64,000 bases of DNA, taken from Rugosimonospora africana (lineage in GTDB: Bacteria > Actinomycetota > Actinomycetes > Mycobacteriales > Micromonosporaceae). This document shows positions 56,651 through 64,000 of this stretch, in pieces. The notes under the pieces are model-generated. The model was not told where the DNA came from. It did no database searches and worked only from the letters and a program-made list of their open reading frames with translations. Made by a program: the position numbers and the translations under genes. Every line of letters begins with the position of its first letter. Position 1 is the first letter of the stretch. The DNA lies in the NCBI RefSeq assembly GCF_016862975.1, contig NZ_BONZ01000087.1, positions 26,673 to 90,672 on the forward strand, in the 5' to 3' direction.

Positions 56651-57316
56651 ATGCAGATAACAAAGCCGGACAACACCCCTCCGGTCGACAACCGCGCCGA
56701 GGCGCGCCGCGCGCAGATCATCGCCGCGACGATCGATCTGCTGGCCACCGAGGGCATCACCGGTACCTCGTTCGGTCGCATCGTGAAAGCCGCCGGCCTC
56801 AGCAGCACCCGCCTGATCAGCTACCACTTCGCCTCCAAGGAGGCACTGCTGCAGGCGGTCGCCGCGGCCGTCGTCGCCGAGGCGGGGGCGAGGATGCGGC
56901 CGGCCCTCGACGCCCAACCGACGGCGGTCGGCAAGCTCGAGGCATACATCCGGTCGAATCTGGCCTTCCTGGCCGAGTACCCGAAGCACGCGAAGGCCGT
57001 CGTCGAGATCGCGCGAGCCTCGTCCGCTCCCCGTGACGAGGCGCCGACGTCAGACCAACCCGAAGCCGCCGGCGACACGCCCGGGGTGGGCAACGACGAC
57101 GTCGCCGTACTCCTGCTCGCGCAGCTGTTCAGCATGGGACAGGCCGCGGGCGAGATGCGGGACTTCGACCCCGTGATCATGGCTCGGGCGTTGCGCGCCG
57201 CGATCGACACCACCGCAGTCATGGTCGCGATGACGCCGACCATCGACATCGACCATCACGCCGACGAACTCGTCGCGCTCTTCACCCGCGCGACCGCACC
57301 GGAGGGAAACCGATGA
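56651..57316 (+). CDS. TetR-family transcriptional regulator
   Basis: A 221-residue regulator. The helix-turn-helix is in IIAATIDLLATEGITGTSFGRIVKAAGLSSTRLISYHFASKEALL (about 23-67), followed by a ligand-binding helical domain. The ATG at 56651 immediately follows an operator, so translation is from a leaderless mRNA. It shares an ATGA overlap with the next membrane protein gene and probably represses the three-gene operon that ends with a glycosyltransferase. Confidence 0.92.
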   Translation: MQITKPDNTPPVDNRAEARRAQIIAATIDLLATEGITGTSFGRIVKAAGLSSTRLISYHFASKEALLQAVAAAVVAEAGARMRPALDAQPTAVGKLEAYIRSNLAFLAEYPKHAKAVVEIARASSAPRDEAPTSDQPEAAGDTPGVGNDDVAVLLLAQLFSMGQAAGEMRDFDPVIMARALRAAIDTTAVMVAMTPTIDIDHHADELVALFTRATAPEGNR

Positions 57317-58017
57317 GCGTCCAGCCCAACCCCCAGCCCGCGACGACCACCGAGCCTCAGGTCACCGCCCCGGCGACCCCGACCGGCAACTCCGCCAACG
57401 CGAATCTGCGCCGATACCTGGCCACCCAGCTGCTCATCGACGTGATCGCCCCCGCCGCTGTGTTCTACGTCCTGCTCAACGCGTTCAACCTGTCGGCCCT
57501 GCCGGCGAGCCTGATCAGTAGCGCGATCCCGGCGATCCGTACCGTCGTTCACGTCGTCACCAAGCGCACCGTCGACGTACTCGGCCTGGTGATGCTGACT
57601 CTGTTCGTCGTCGGCGGCGCCGTCTCGGTCATCGAAGGCAACCCACGGATTCTCTACGCGAAAGATGGCTGGCTGACCGGCCTGTTCGGCGCCTGGATCC
57701 TGGTGTCTCTGCTGATGCGCCGGCCGTTCATGCTGGCCGCCGGCCGCGCTATCGCGACAGTGAAGATCGGCGACGAGGGCGCCGCCCAGTGGGAGGCCCG
57801 TTGGGAGCAGGAACCCCGGTTCCGGCGGGACATCCGGTTCGTCAGCCTGATCGTCGGCGCCGTGCTCATCGCCGACGCGGTGGTGCGCGTCATCATCGCG
57901 TACGCACTGCCGATCGGAACGGTCCCGCTGGCCACCAACGTCCAGTACGTCGTGATGCTCGGCTGCCTGCTGACCTGGTTCTTCTGGTACACCAACAAGC
58001 ACGGTCTGCGGGCCTGA
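57313..58017 (+). CDS. VC0807-family membrane protein
   Basis: A 234-residue protein with about five or six hydrophobic helices. The segment AIPAIRTVVHVVTKRTVDVLGLVMLTLFVVGG (about 75-106) and the LYAKDGWLTGLFGAWILVSL segment fit the VC0807/DUF3159-like family. Function unknown. Second gene of a TetR/membrane/glycosyltransferase operon with a 4-bp upstream overlap and only 2 bp to the next gene. Confidence 0.82.
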   Translation: MSVQPNPQPATTTEPQVTAPATPTGNSANANLRRYLATQLLIDVIAPAAVFYVLLNAFNLSALPASLISSAIPAIRTVVHVVTKRTVDVLGLVMLTLFVVGGAVSVIEGNPRILYAKDGWLTGLFGAWILVSLLMRRPFMLAAGRAIATVKIGDEGAAQWEARWEQEPRFRRDIRFVSLIVGAVLIADAVVRVIIAYALPIGTVPLATNVQYVVMLGCLLTWFFWYTNKHGLRA

Positions 58018-58019
58018 CC

Positions 58020-59297
58020 ATGGCACACATCGCGATCCTCACCATCGGCGCCCACGGACACATCAACCCCACGATCGACCTCGTGACCGAGGCCGTGACC
58101 CGAGGACACCGGGTGACCTACTGCGTGCCCGCGGGCTTCGGCTCGGCCGCCGAGACCGCCGGTGCCAGACTGCTGACCTACGGCTCCCTGCTCACACCGC
58201 AACCGGCCAGCCCTCCTTCGGGGCCGGCTCCGGCACCCCCGGTCGACGCACCGGCGCAGGCGCCCACCGCGGCGGAACTGGCGGCCTACCTGCCCTTCAT
58301 CCTGCTGGCCGAATCGGGACACGTGGTGCCCCAACTCCTCAAGGCGTTCGCCGATGACATCCCGGACGTCCTGCTCTACGACCGTACGGCCTACGCGACG
58401 GGTCGCGCGCTGGGCGAGAGGTGGCGCCGGCCAGCCGTCGAAGTGTTCGTGTCGTTCGCGTACAACGAACACTTCTCGCTCGCGGCGGCCACCCACCAGC
58501 AGTCCGTACTCGACCCGGACCATCACGCCTACCGTGCGCTCGCCGACCAACTCGCCGCGTTCGCCACGGCCACGGGCACGCAGCCCGTGACGGTCGACGA
58601 CTTCGTGCTCGGCCGCACCGATGAGGCCATCGCGTTCCTGCCCAGGGCATTCCAGTACGCCGGAGACACGTTCGGGTCCGGGCACGAGTTCGTCGGACCC
58701 TGTCTGAGGACACGGCTGGCGGCATCAACCCCGACCGGTGCGCCGGATCGGCACCGCCCGGTCGAGATATATGCCTCGCTGGGTACCGCGTTCACCGACC
58801 GCCCGCAGACGTACGACGCGATCATCGACGCACTCGGCCAGGTCGATGCCCGAAGCCTGCTGTCCATGGGCTCGATCGGCCACGACGGTACCGTGCCGGA
58901 CGCCGGCAACGACCGCGTCGAGATCCGAGCATCGGTGGATCAGCTTTCCGCGCTCGCGACGGCTCGGGTGTTCGTGACCCACGCCGGCATGGGCAGCGTG
59001 ATGGAGGCCCTGTACTTCGGCGTGCCCCTCGTGTGTCTGCCCCGCACGACCGAACAGCAGACCGTGGCCCGGCGGATAGCCGAACTCGGACTGGGGATCG
59101 ATCTGGGCGCCGATGCTCCCACGCCGGCCGGTCTGCGCACCGCGATCGAGCGAGCGCAGACCGATCCGCGGATCCTCCGGAGTGTCCGGGCCATGCGCGA
59201 CGTCGTCCGCGCGACAGGTGGGGCGACGGCGGCGATGGACGCCGTCCAGCGACTGTTGGCTCAACGGTCCGCCGCCCTGTGTGCCGGCACGCCTTGA
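58020..59297 (+). CDS. Macrolide-type glycosyltransferase (GT1 family)
   Basis: A 425-residue UDP- or dTDP-sugar-dependent transferase. The N-terminus HIAILTIGAHGHINPTIDLVTEAVTRGHRVTYC is the acceptor-domain start. The nucleotide-sugar signature is FVTHAGMGSVMEALYFGVPLVCLPRTTEQ (about 318-346). It resembles OleD/MGT enzymes that glycosylate macrolides and other hydrophobic drugs. With a TetR and a membrane protein it may be a detoxification operon. A Pro/Ala-rich loop (about residues 60-82) lies in the N-domain. Confidence 0.9.
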   Translation: MAHIAILTIGAHGHINPTIDLVTEAVTRGHRVTYCVPAGFGSAAETAGARLLTYGSLLTPQPASPPSGPAPAPPVDAPAQAPTAAELAAYLPFILLAESGHVVPQLLKAFADDIPDVLLYDRTAYATGRALGERWRRPAVEVFVSFAYNEHFSLAAATHQQSVLDPDHHAYRALADQLAAFATATGTQPVTVDDFVLGRTDEAIAFLPRAFQYAGDTFGSGHEFVGPCLRTRLAASTPTGAPDRHRPVEIYASLGTAFTDRPQTYDAIIDALGQVDARSLLSMGSIGHDGTVPDAGNDRVEIRASVDQLSALATARVFVTHAGMGSVMEALYFGVPLVCLPRTTEQQTVARRIAELGLGIDLGADAPTPAGLRTAIERAQTDPRILRSVRAMRDVVRATGGATAAMDAVQRLLAQRSAALCAGTP

Positions 59298-59304
59298 CGC
59301 GCCT

Positions 59305-59448
59305 CTACCGGATGCCCGTCGCCGCGTTCTCCAGGTCGTCGACGCTGCCGGACATGATCGTGCGGATGTGTTCGGTGATGCGCTGGAGCGGCCAGTCCCA
59401 CCAGGCCACGGCGAGCAGGCGGTCGACGTCGGCATCGCTGAACTGCAC
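59305..59448 (-). pseudogene. C-terminal remnant of a xenobiotic (CatB-type) O-acetyltransferase
   Basis: The reading from 59448 gives FSDADVDRLLAVAWWDWPLQRITEHIRTIMSGSVDDLENAA and a stop. AWWDWP...ITEHI is the conserved C-terminal helix of hexapeptide-repeat acetyltransferases that inactivate chloramphenicol or streptogramin A. The hexapeptide repeats and active site are missing, so only the last 45 residues survive. The 170 bp further upstream show no coding similarity I recognise. Confidence 0.7.
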
Positions 59449-59617
59449 TCATGCGACAACTGCCACATCAGGATGCTGTACCGGCGCAGGACCGACGCTG
59501 GCGGCCTGCCCGCCGACGTCCTCGACGCCGCGAGCGACGACGACTGGCAGCCGCCGGAGCGTTCACCGAACCTGGACGAGCCTCACCCGGGCACGGGCCG
59601 GCGAACCGCCGCCGCCC

Positions 59618-60043
59618 TCACAGCCCGGGGAACATGTAGTCGACGCTGATCAGCCCGTCCTCGGCCAACACCAGCACCTCTCGACCCCCTCCCGCGACCG
59701 TGCCCTGGGCGAGGTCCGTCATCTCCCAGGTGAAGTGGACCGTGTCGTGCAGCCGCACCGCATCCCTGCGGGCCCGGAAGGTGTACGCCCCGCCGGCCAC
59801 GAAGCTGTCGTAGCTGCGCAGCACCCGCGTCTCGATCGCGTCGTACCCGTGAGCCTCCAGCGTCGTGTGGTCGAATCCCAACTCCGCCGCGATCTCCCGG
59901 AACTGCTGCGGCGGTTGCAGCACATGCCGGCCCTTCGCCGCCCACAGTGCCTCGATCTGCGACCGGCGCAGCCTGGCATCCGGCTCCGTCCAGAGCGAGA
60001 TGTACCGATCGGCCAGAGCCTGCGCGTCAATGTGGATCATCAT
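59618..60043 (-). CDS. SnoaL/NTF2-like small-molecule-binding protein
   Basis: A 141-residue alpha+beta-barrel: IDAQALADRYISLWTEPDARLRRSQIEALWAAKGRHV (about 4-40) is the opening helix pair, then VRLHDTVHFTWEMTD and VLVLAEDGLISVDYMFPGL. SnoaL-like proteins act as cyclases, isomerases or hydrolases; no catalytic residue can be named. It starts at ATG 60043 or 60040 with GAGGGACAG upstream. Convergent to the remnant acetyltransferase region. Confidence 0.8.
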   Translation of the reverse strand: MMIHIDAQALADRYISLWTEPDARLRRSQIEALWAAKGRHVLQPPQQFREIAAELGFDHTTLEAHGYDAIETRVLRSYDSFVAGGAYTFRARRDAVRLHDTVHFTWEMTDLAQGTVAGGGREVLVLAEDGLISVDYMFPGL

Positions 60044-60216
60044 CTGTCCCTCACATCCCAACGAGAGACCCACACTCCGCCGAACGTCCCGCGCGAACAA
60101 TTCCCGACGGGGAATGACGCCGGTCGTCACCCCTCGCGTGCGCCTGTTGCCCCCGCTGGGTCGGCCGTCGCCTTGGCGGCACCGACCTTCCGGCGTGCGT
60201 CTCTTGCGCCACCGGG

Positions 60217-60235
60217 TACCATGTCTGGCATGGTA
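60217..60235. promoter_or_regulatory. PadR operator overlapping the start of the PadR gene
   Basis: TACCATGTCTGGCATGGTA has perfect 7-bp arms around a 5-bp centre. TACCAT also fits a -10 box placed 7 bp before the ATG at 60230, so a leaderless mRNA and autorepression are plausible. Confidence 0.65.
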
Positions 60236-60577
60236 GCTGATCGGGCCAGGAACCCGATGACTGAGCTGCGGCGCGGGACCATAGCGTTCTGCGTGCTCGC
60301 GCTACTGGACGAACGGGAGCGTTACGCGGTGGAACTGGTGGACGCCCTGACCGCCAGCCAGGCTCTGGCGGCCGGGGCGGGAACCATCTACCCGCTGCTG
60401 TCGCGCCTGCGCGACGAGAAGCTGGTCGCCTCCACCTGGCAGGAGTCCCCGACGGGGCCGCCGCGCCGGTACTACCGGCTCACCGCGTCTGGGCGCCGCT
60501 CGCTGGAGGCTTTCCGCGGCGAGTGGGCACAGTTTCGCGACGCGGTGGATCAGCTCATGACGCCGGGAACGTCATGA
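60230..60577 (+). CDS. PadR-family transcriptional regulator
   Basis: A 115-residue PadR with only the winged-helix domain: LRRGTIAFCVLALLDERERYAVELVDAL (about 12-39) and AGTIYPLLSRLRDEKLVASTWQESPTGPPRRYYRLT. The short PadR type usually pairs with a HAAS (DUF1700) gene, which follows here with an ATGA overlap. The ATG at 60230 fits a leaderless mRNA; the internal ATG at 60257 with AGGAA upstream is an alternative. Confidence 0.9.
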   Translation: MVADRARNPMTELRRGTIAFCVLALLDERERYAVELVDALTASQALAAGAGTIYPLLSRLRDEKLVASTWQESPTGPPRRYYRLTASGRRSLEAFRGEWAQFRDAVDQLMTPGTS

Positions 60578-61179
60578 GTACCGCACCGACCACCCCGAGC
60601 ATCGTGAGGAGCGAGCAGATGCCCACGTCCGACACGCTGATCGCCGACTACCTGGAGCGGTTGCGGCGGGCCAGTGTCGACCTTCCCGCCGGTTCCCGTG
60701 CCGAGCTGATGCAAGACATCGGCGCGCACCTGGCCGAGAAGGTCGACGCCACGGCCAGCGAGGTGCAGGTTCGTCGCGTCCTGGATGAACTGGGTACTCC
60801 GGAAGAAATCGCGGCCGTGGCCGCCGATCAGTCCGGTGCCCGTCCGTCGGCCGGCGCCGGCGGTGGCGGTGGCGGTGGCCTTGCCTACGACACGGCCACG
60901 GTGCTGGTGCTGTTGCTCGGCGGGTTCGTGATTCCCGTGCTGGGATGGATCGCGGGGGTCGTGATGCTGTGGAACGGGCCCCGCTGGGACGCACGCCACA
61001 AGTGGGCCGGCACGCTCATCTGGCCCGCCGCCATCGTCTTCACCCTGATGGTGTTGACGGCCGATCACCGGGCGTCCGGCCACCTTGGCGTGGTGGTCGT
61101 GATCGGCCTGGCCGTGGTCGTGGCCGGTCTGGTGGCGGGGTTCGGCTATCTGCTGCGCGGGGCCCGGTCATCGCGCTGA
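60574..61179 (+). CDS. HAAS (DUF1700) signalling-domain membrane protein
   Basis: A 201-residue protein. Residues about 20-90 (LIADYLERLRRASVDLPAGSRAELMQDIGAHLAEKV...VLDELGTPEEIAAVAA) are the HAAS helical domain that senses or transmits envelope signals. A Gly-rich linker (GGGGGGG, about 100) follows, then three or four membrane helices. Operonic with the PadR upstream and probably pspC downstream, forming an envelope-stress module (inference). Confidence 0.88.
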   Translation: MSTAPTTPSIVRSEQMPTSDTLIADYLERLRRASVDLPAGSRAELMQDIGAHLAEKVDATASEVQVRRVLDELGTPEEIAAVAADQSGARPSAGAGGGGGGGLAYDTATVLVLLLGGFVIPVLGWIAGVVMLWNGPRWDARHKWAGTLIWPAAIVFTLMVLTADHRASGHLGVVVVIGLAVVVAGLVAGFGYLLRGARSSR

Positions 61180-61251
61180 TCCGCCGGGCCGACGTCGGCG
61201 GTGTCGCTCGCCGGTCACCGAATCTAACCCAGGCAAAAGAGAGGGATTCCC

Positions 61252-61482
61252 ATGGCACAGCCGGAAGCATCGTCGTCGAATAGTTCTGCCCGGCCCAGAC
61301 TGACCCGATCCCGTGAGCATTACGTCTTCGGTGGCGTCTGCGGCGGTCTCGCCGAGTTCTTCGGATGGCGTCCGTACACGGTGCGGCTGCTGTTCGTGTT
61401 GTCCTGCGTGCTTCCCGGCCCCCAGTTCCTCGCCTACTTCATTCTGTGGTTCGTCATTCCCAACGCCCCCCGATCCAGGTGA
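61252..61482 (+). CDS. PspC-domain membrane protein
   Basis: A 76-residue protein: LTRSREHYVFGGVCGGLAEFFGWRPYTVRLLFVLSCVLPGPQFLAYFILWFVIP is a full PspC domain with one hydrophobic helix pair. PspC proteins take part in phage-shock type envelope-stress responses. RBS AGAGAGGG. It lies 72 bp after the HAAS gene, probably in the same operon. Confidence 0.9.
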   Translation: MAQPEASSSNSSARPRLTRSREHYVFGGVCGGLAEFFGWRPYTVRLLFVLSCVLPGPQFLAYFILWFVIPNAPRSR

Positions 61483-61521
61483 CCTGCCCCGGCGCGCGAT
61501 CCGCTCCCGGCCTGGCCGGAG

Positions 61522-62280
61522 TTACCTGACCCGGTCTGCCTGGGAGAGGTAACGCAGGCCGCGTCTGAGGAAAGTGCGGGGATTGGTGTCGAGGTACCGC
61601 GCCCATCCCGGGTCCGCGTCACCGCGTAGCCACGCGTACCGGGCCAAGCCGTAGCCGTACATGGGCTCTGTCAGGTAACCGAACCGGCTGGTGCGGGCGT
61701 AGCTGTACGTGCCTCGAACTGTTCGCGTGTACTCGAACGCGGCGTTGGCGCTGAAGATGCCAAGGCCGAAGAAGATGGTCAACAGGTCAGTGAGTGGCTC
61801 GTGGTCCTGTTGCCGGGCCGAGATCCGGCCGTCTCCCAGTAACAGGACGTGGCCCAGTTCGTGGGCGATGGTCGCGACCAGCGCCGTCGGGTGGGCAGCC
61901 TGATCGTCACGGATCCCGATGACCGAACGGCCATCGCGGATGCGGTGATGCCCGGCCGCGCCCGTCCACTCCGATTGGATCGGGACATACGCCGACAGCT
62001 CAGGGTTGTCGTCGGCCGCGTCGTACTCCAGGTCCACGCGCGAGGGGTCGATGTCCATCTGGGCGCACAGCCGCGCCAGTACCGCCCGGATGTCCTCCCG
62101 CGTGCCCCGGTACGCGCCGGGAAAGTAGTCATCGGTCGGCAGCACCACCTCGCCGTGCAGGCGCTGCGTCCCGAACTCGGTAACGAACCAGTCCATCGAC
62201 CGTTCGATCCAGTCCCGCTCGACCGGCCGTACCGGGCAATCCGCCTGCCGCCACCACGCCATGCCAGGATTGTGCGCCAT
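61522..62280 (-). CDS. Conserved hypothetical protein with HExxH zinc-protease-like motif
   Basis: A 252-residue protein of unknown family. ATIAHELGHVLLLGD (about residues 134-148) carries HELGH, and HEPLTDLLTIFFGLGIFSANAAFEY follows with an acidic residue about 19-20 positions later, consistent with a gluzincin-like zinc site. The N-terminal half lacks a signal peptide, so it acts in the cytoplasm. No known peptidase homology beyond the motif is claimed. It converges with pspC. Confidence 0.75.
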   Translation of the reverse strand: MAHNPGMAWWRQADCPVRPVERDWIERSMDWFVTEFGTQRLHGEVVLPTDDYFPGAYRGTREDIRAVLARLCAQMDIDPSRVDLEYDAADDNPELSAYVPIQSEWTGAAGHHRIRDGRSVIGIRDDQAAHPTALVATIAHELGHVLLLGDGRISARQQDHEPLTDLLTIFFGLGIFSANAAFEYTRTVRGTYSYARTSRFGYLTEPMYGYGLARYAWLRGDADPGWARYLDTNPRTFLRRGLRYLSQADRVR

Positions 62281-62346
62281 CACGCCGGCCTCCCGCTGCC
62301 GGCGCGAGTGCCGGCAGCGGGCCTGCCCGATCGTCCCGGTCGCCGG

Positions 62347-63228
62347 TCAGGGTTGGATGTTCTCCAGGTCTTCCAGAAGGCTCGGGTGCTTCGGTTCCCA
62401 GCGCAGCGTCTGTCGGGTGTGGGTGCTGGACGAGGGCTGGTCGGTGGCGAAGATCGGGCCGAGTGGGCCGTAGGTCTCCACTGGTACCGCCTCGACCGGC
62501 AGGCCCAGTCGTCGGCCGATGACCGAGGCGATGTCACGCACCTCATCGCCCTCGTCGGCCACGGCGTGCCAGGAGGTCCCGGCCGGCGCCTGCTCCAGGG
62601 CCAGCCGGAACAGGACCGCCGCGTCGAGGGCGTGCACGGCCGGCCAGCGCTGTGCGCCGTCGCCCGGGTAGCCGGAAACTCCGGTCCGGCGCGCGATGGC
62701 GGTCAGCAAGCCGGCGAACCCGCCCTCGCCCTGGTTGTGGACCGTGCGCGGCAGGCGTACGGCCGTGCTCCGGACCCCGCGTGAGGCCAGGTCCAGGATC
62801 GCCGTGACCGCGCGGCCGCGGCCGCCGACCGGCCCGTCGGTCGATGGCGGGTCGGCCTCGGTGGAGACGCGGCCCGGTACATAGGGCGTACCCGAGACGG
62901 TGACGAGGGGACGGTCGCTGCCGACGAGTTGCTCGCCGAGGGCCGCGAGGGCGGCGCTCTCCTCGGCGACCGCCTTGGCGAGGGCCTCGGGACTGCTGAA
63001 GTCGTTGGCGAATGCGAGGTGGATCACTCCGTCGGCCCGGGCAGCGCCGGCGCGAAGGACATCCAGGTCGGCCAGACCTCCCCGCAGCGGCTCGGCGCCG
63101 GCCTTCTCCGCCGCCAGCGCGGACGCGTCGGAGCGGGCGAGCGCGAGGACGGTGTGACCGTTGCCGAGGAGTTCGGCGACGACGGCGGAACCGATCAGAC
63201 CGGTGCCACCTGTGACGAAGACGTGCAT
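62347..63228 (-). CDS. NAD(P)-dependent atypical short-chain reductase
   Basis: A 293-residue protein: MHVFVTGGTGLIGSAVV with GxxGxxG for NAD(P) binding, then GVIHLAF and a sugar-epimerase-like body lacking the classical YxxxK. Such atypical SDRs (NmrA/epimerase-like) act as oxidoreductases or redox sensors. The ATG at 63228 has GGGAGAA upstream. It is divergent from a TetR gene across 85 bp containing large inverted repeats, so the TetR probably represses it. Confidence 0.88.
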   Translation of the reverse strand: MHVFVTGGTGLIGSAVVAELLGNGHTVLALARSDASALAAEKAGAEPLRGGLADLDVLRAGAARADGVIHLAFANDFSSPEALAKAVAEESAALAALGEQLVGSDRPLVTVSGTPYVPGRVSTEADPPSTDGPVGGRGRAVTAILDLASRGVRSTAVRLPRTVHNQGEGGFAGLLTAIARRTGVSGYPGDGAQRWPAVHALDAAVLFRLALEQAPAGTSWHAVADEGDEVRDIASVIGRRLGLPVEAVPVETYGPLGPIFATDQPSSSTHTRQTLRWEPKHPSLLEDLENIQP

Positions 63229-63245
63229 GGAGTTCTCCCGCAAGT

Positions 63246-63298
63246 GATGGGACTCTTGTCCCATCACTCTATCAGAGTGACGGGACAAGAGTCCCATC
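63246..63298. promoter_or_regulatory. Double TetR operator (53-bp near-palindrome)
   Basis: The arms GATGGGACTCTTGTCCC (63246-63262) and GGGACAAGAGTCCCATC (63282-63298) are perfectly complementary, and the centre has CACTCT / AGAGTG. Each arm contains its own operator GGGAC-N4-GTCCC; the two are 33 bp apart. It lies between the divergent reductase and TetR genes. Confidence 0.85.
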
Positions 63299-63313
63299 GC
63301 CTATGATGGGCCC

Positions 63314-63892
63314 GTGGGTCGATGGGAACCAGGAGCACGCGAACGCCTCGTCGTGGCCGCCGTCGACCTGTTCACCGAGCAGGGGTACGACGCCACGACG
63401 GTTGCGCAGATCGCCCTGCGAGCCGGGGTGACGAAGAGCACCTTCTTCCGGCACTTCCCCGATAAGCGCGAGTTGCTGGTGGCCGGGCAGGAGACGCTGA
63501 GCCGGCTGCTGGCCGAGGGGATCGCCGAGGCACCCGGAAACGCCAGTCCGCTCGAGGCGATCGGGGCCGGTCTCGAGCGGGCCTCGAGCGCGATGGGTTC
63601 CATGAATCGCGAGTTCGCTCCTCGCCTGAAGGCGGCCGTCGCCGCCAGTGCCGAACTTCAAGAGCGTGACGCCCTCAAGAGGGTCAGCCTCGCGGCCGCG
63701 ATGACAACCGCCCTGGTCGCCCGGGGCGTGCCCGACTCGACCGCGGCTATCGCGGGTGAGCTGGGCGTCCTCGCCTTCAAGCGGGGGTACGCCGAATGGT
63801 CCGAGGGCGACCGTGACGGCAAGGATGAGCTCGCTCATTACACCCTGGCGGCGCTGGACGAGCTGCGGGCGGCGAGCGCATCGCTGGGCTGA
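63314..63892 (+). CDS. TetR-family transcriptional regulator
   Basis: A 192-residue regulator; the helix-turn-helix is ERLVVAAVDLFTEQGYDATTVAQIALRAGVTKSTFFRHFPDKRELL (about 10-55), followed by a helical ligand-binding domain. GTG start at 63314. TATGAT lies 6 bp upstream of the start and the double operator just before that, so autoregulation and control of the divergent reductase are likely. Confidence 0.92.
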   Translation: MGRWEPGARERLVVAAVDLFTEQGYDATTVAQIALRAGVTKSTFFRHFPDKRELLVAGQETLSRLLAEGIAEAPGNASPLEAIGAGLERASSAMGSMNREFAPRLKAAVAASAELQERDALKRVSLAAAMTTALVARGVPDSTAAIAGELGVLAFKRGYAEWSEGDRDGKDELAHYTLAALDELRAASASLG

Positions 63893-63950
63893 ACCGGGGG
63901 TTCGCGTCCTCGCTGACGCGTCCCGGATGGCAACGCCTCCCGGAAGGGTG

Positions 63951-63982
63951 CGACCGTGGGGGCCGGGTGGCCCCCACGGTCG
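63951..63982. terminator. Terminator after the last TetR gene
   Basis: Perfect 14-bp stem CGACCGTGGGGGCC / GGCCCCCACGGTCG around a 4-nt loop, 58 bp after the TetR stop. A TCA at 63991-63993 could be the stop of a convergent gene beyond the window edge, but that cannot be confirmed. Confidence 0.88.
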
Positions 63983-64000
63983 GGCTTCGGTCAGCTGTCC

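Noticed and set aside
59451..59617. Small coding region with CDNCH motif on the plus strand
   Set aside because: A single CxxC in a short, Arg/Pro-rich frame that reads out of non-coding DNA; no start or family match.

Overview
The window is very high-GC, densely packed DNA with many GTG starts, short start/stop overlaps and several probable leaderless transcripts. It also carries the conserved actinobacterial run nadD-rsfS, comEA-comEC-holA-rpsT-lepA, hemW, hrcA-dnaJ-rsmE, phoH-ybeY-CBS protein-era and recO-uppS. This points to an actinomycete chromosome, most likely Micromonosporaceae or a close relative (inference from gene order and composition; no rRNA or tRNA gene was seen).

Layout. 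1-1426: a drug exporter (cut by the window edge) with its PadR repressor and operator. 1459-3269: trpS behind a Trp-Trp leader-peptide attenuator, and radC. 3342-7396: a small accessory locus made of a PAPS sulfotransferase, a DpgA-type type III polyketide synthase and a cytochrome b5-fused desaturase. 7418-15162: a receptor Ser/Thr kinase with a beta-propeller sensor, an M1 aminopeptidase, a PaaK-like CoA ligase and a purine permease. 15564-28597: housekeeping core (NAD synthesis, ribosome silencing, DNA uptake, DNA polymerase III delta, S20, EF4, Nudix). 28672-31989: small accessory genes (a PhyH oxygenase, a lysozyme-like secreted protein, an enoyl-CoA hydratase). 32008-47819: second housekeeping block (hemW, heat-shock regulator and DnaJ, rRNA modification, PhoH/YbeY/CNNM/Era). 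It is interrupted by two 16-bp minisatellites flanking two paralogous DUF4870 membrane proteins, and by an SDR/MarR/epimerase insert. 47895-48552: a decayed Abi-like (HEPN-type) defence gene with an upstream hairpin. 48755-53936: accessory genes (LtrA, ABM protein, epoxide hydrolase, TetR, MFS exporter). 54076-55682: recO-uppS. 55801-63982: accessory tail with three one-component regulatory units (TetR/VC0807/glycosyltransferase, PadR/HAAS/PspC, TetR/NAD-dependent reductase), a remnant acetyltransferase and an unrecognised HExxH protein.

Themes. (1) Regulatory DNA is unusually readable: PadR, MarR, TetR and CIRCE operators, a transcription attenuator, several -10 boxes placed for leaderless mRNAs, and a 52-bp palindromic element occurring twice at the same distance and orientation before unrelated genes. 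(2) Low-complexity Pro/Gly-rich inserts recur in neighbouring proteins (sulfotransferase, desaturase, kinase), with expanding short tandem repeats visible at the DNA level. (3) The best candidate for new biology is the DpgA-like synthase/desaturase/sulfotransferase trio, because DpgA homologues normally travel with DpgB, DpgC and DpgD, which are absent here.
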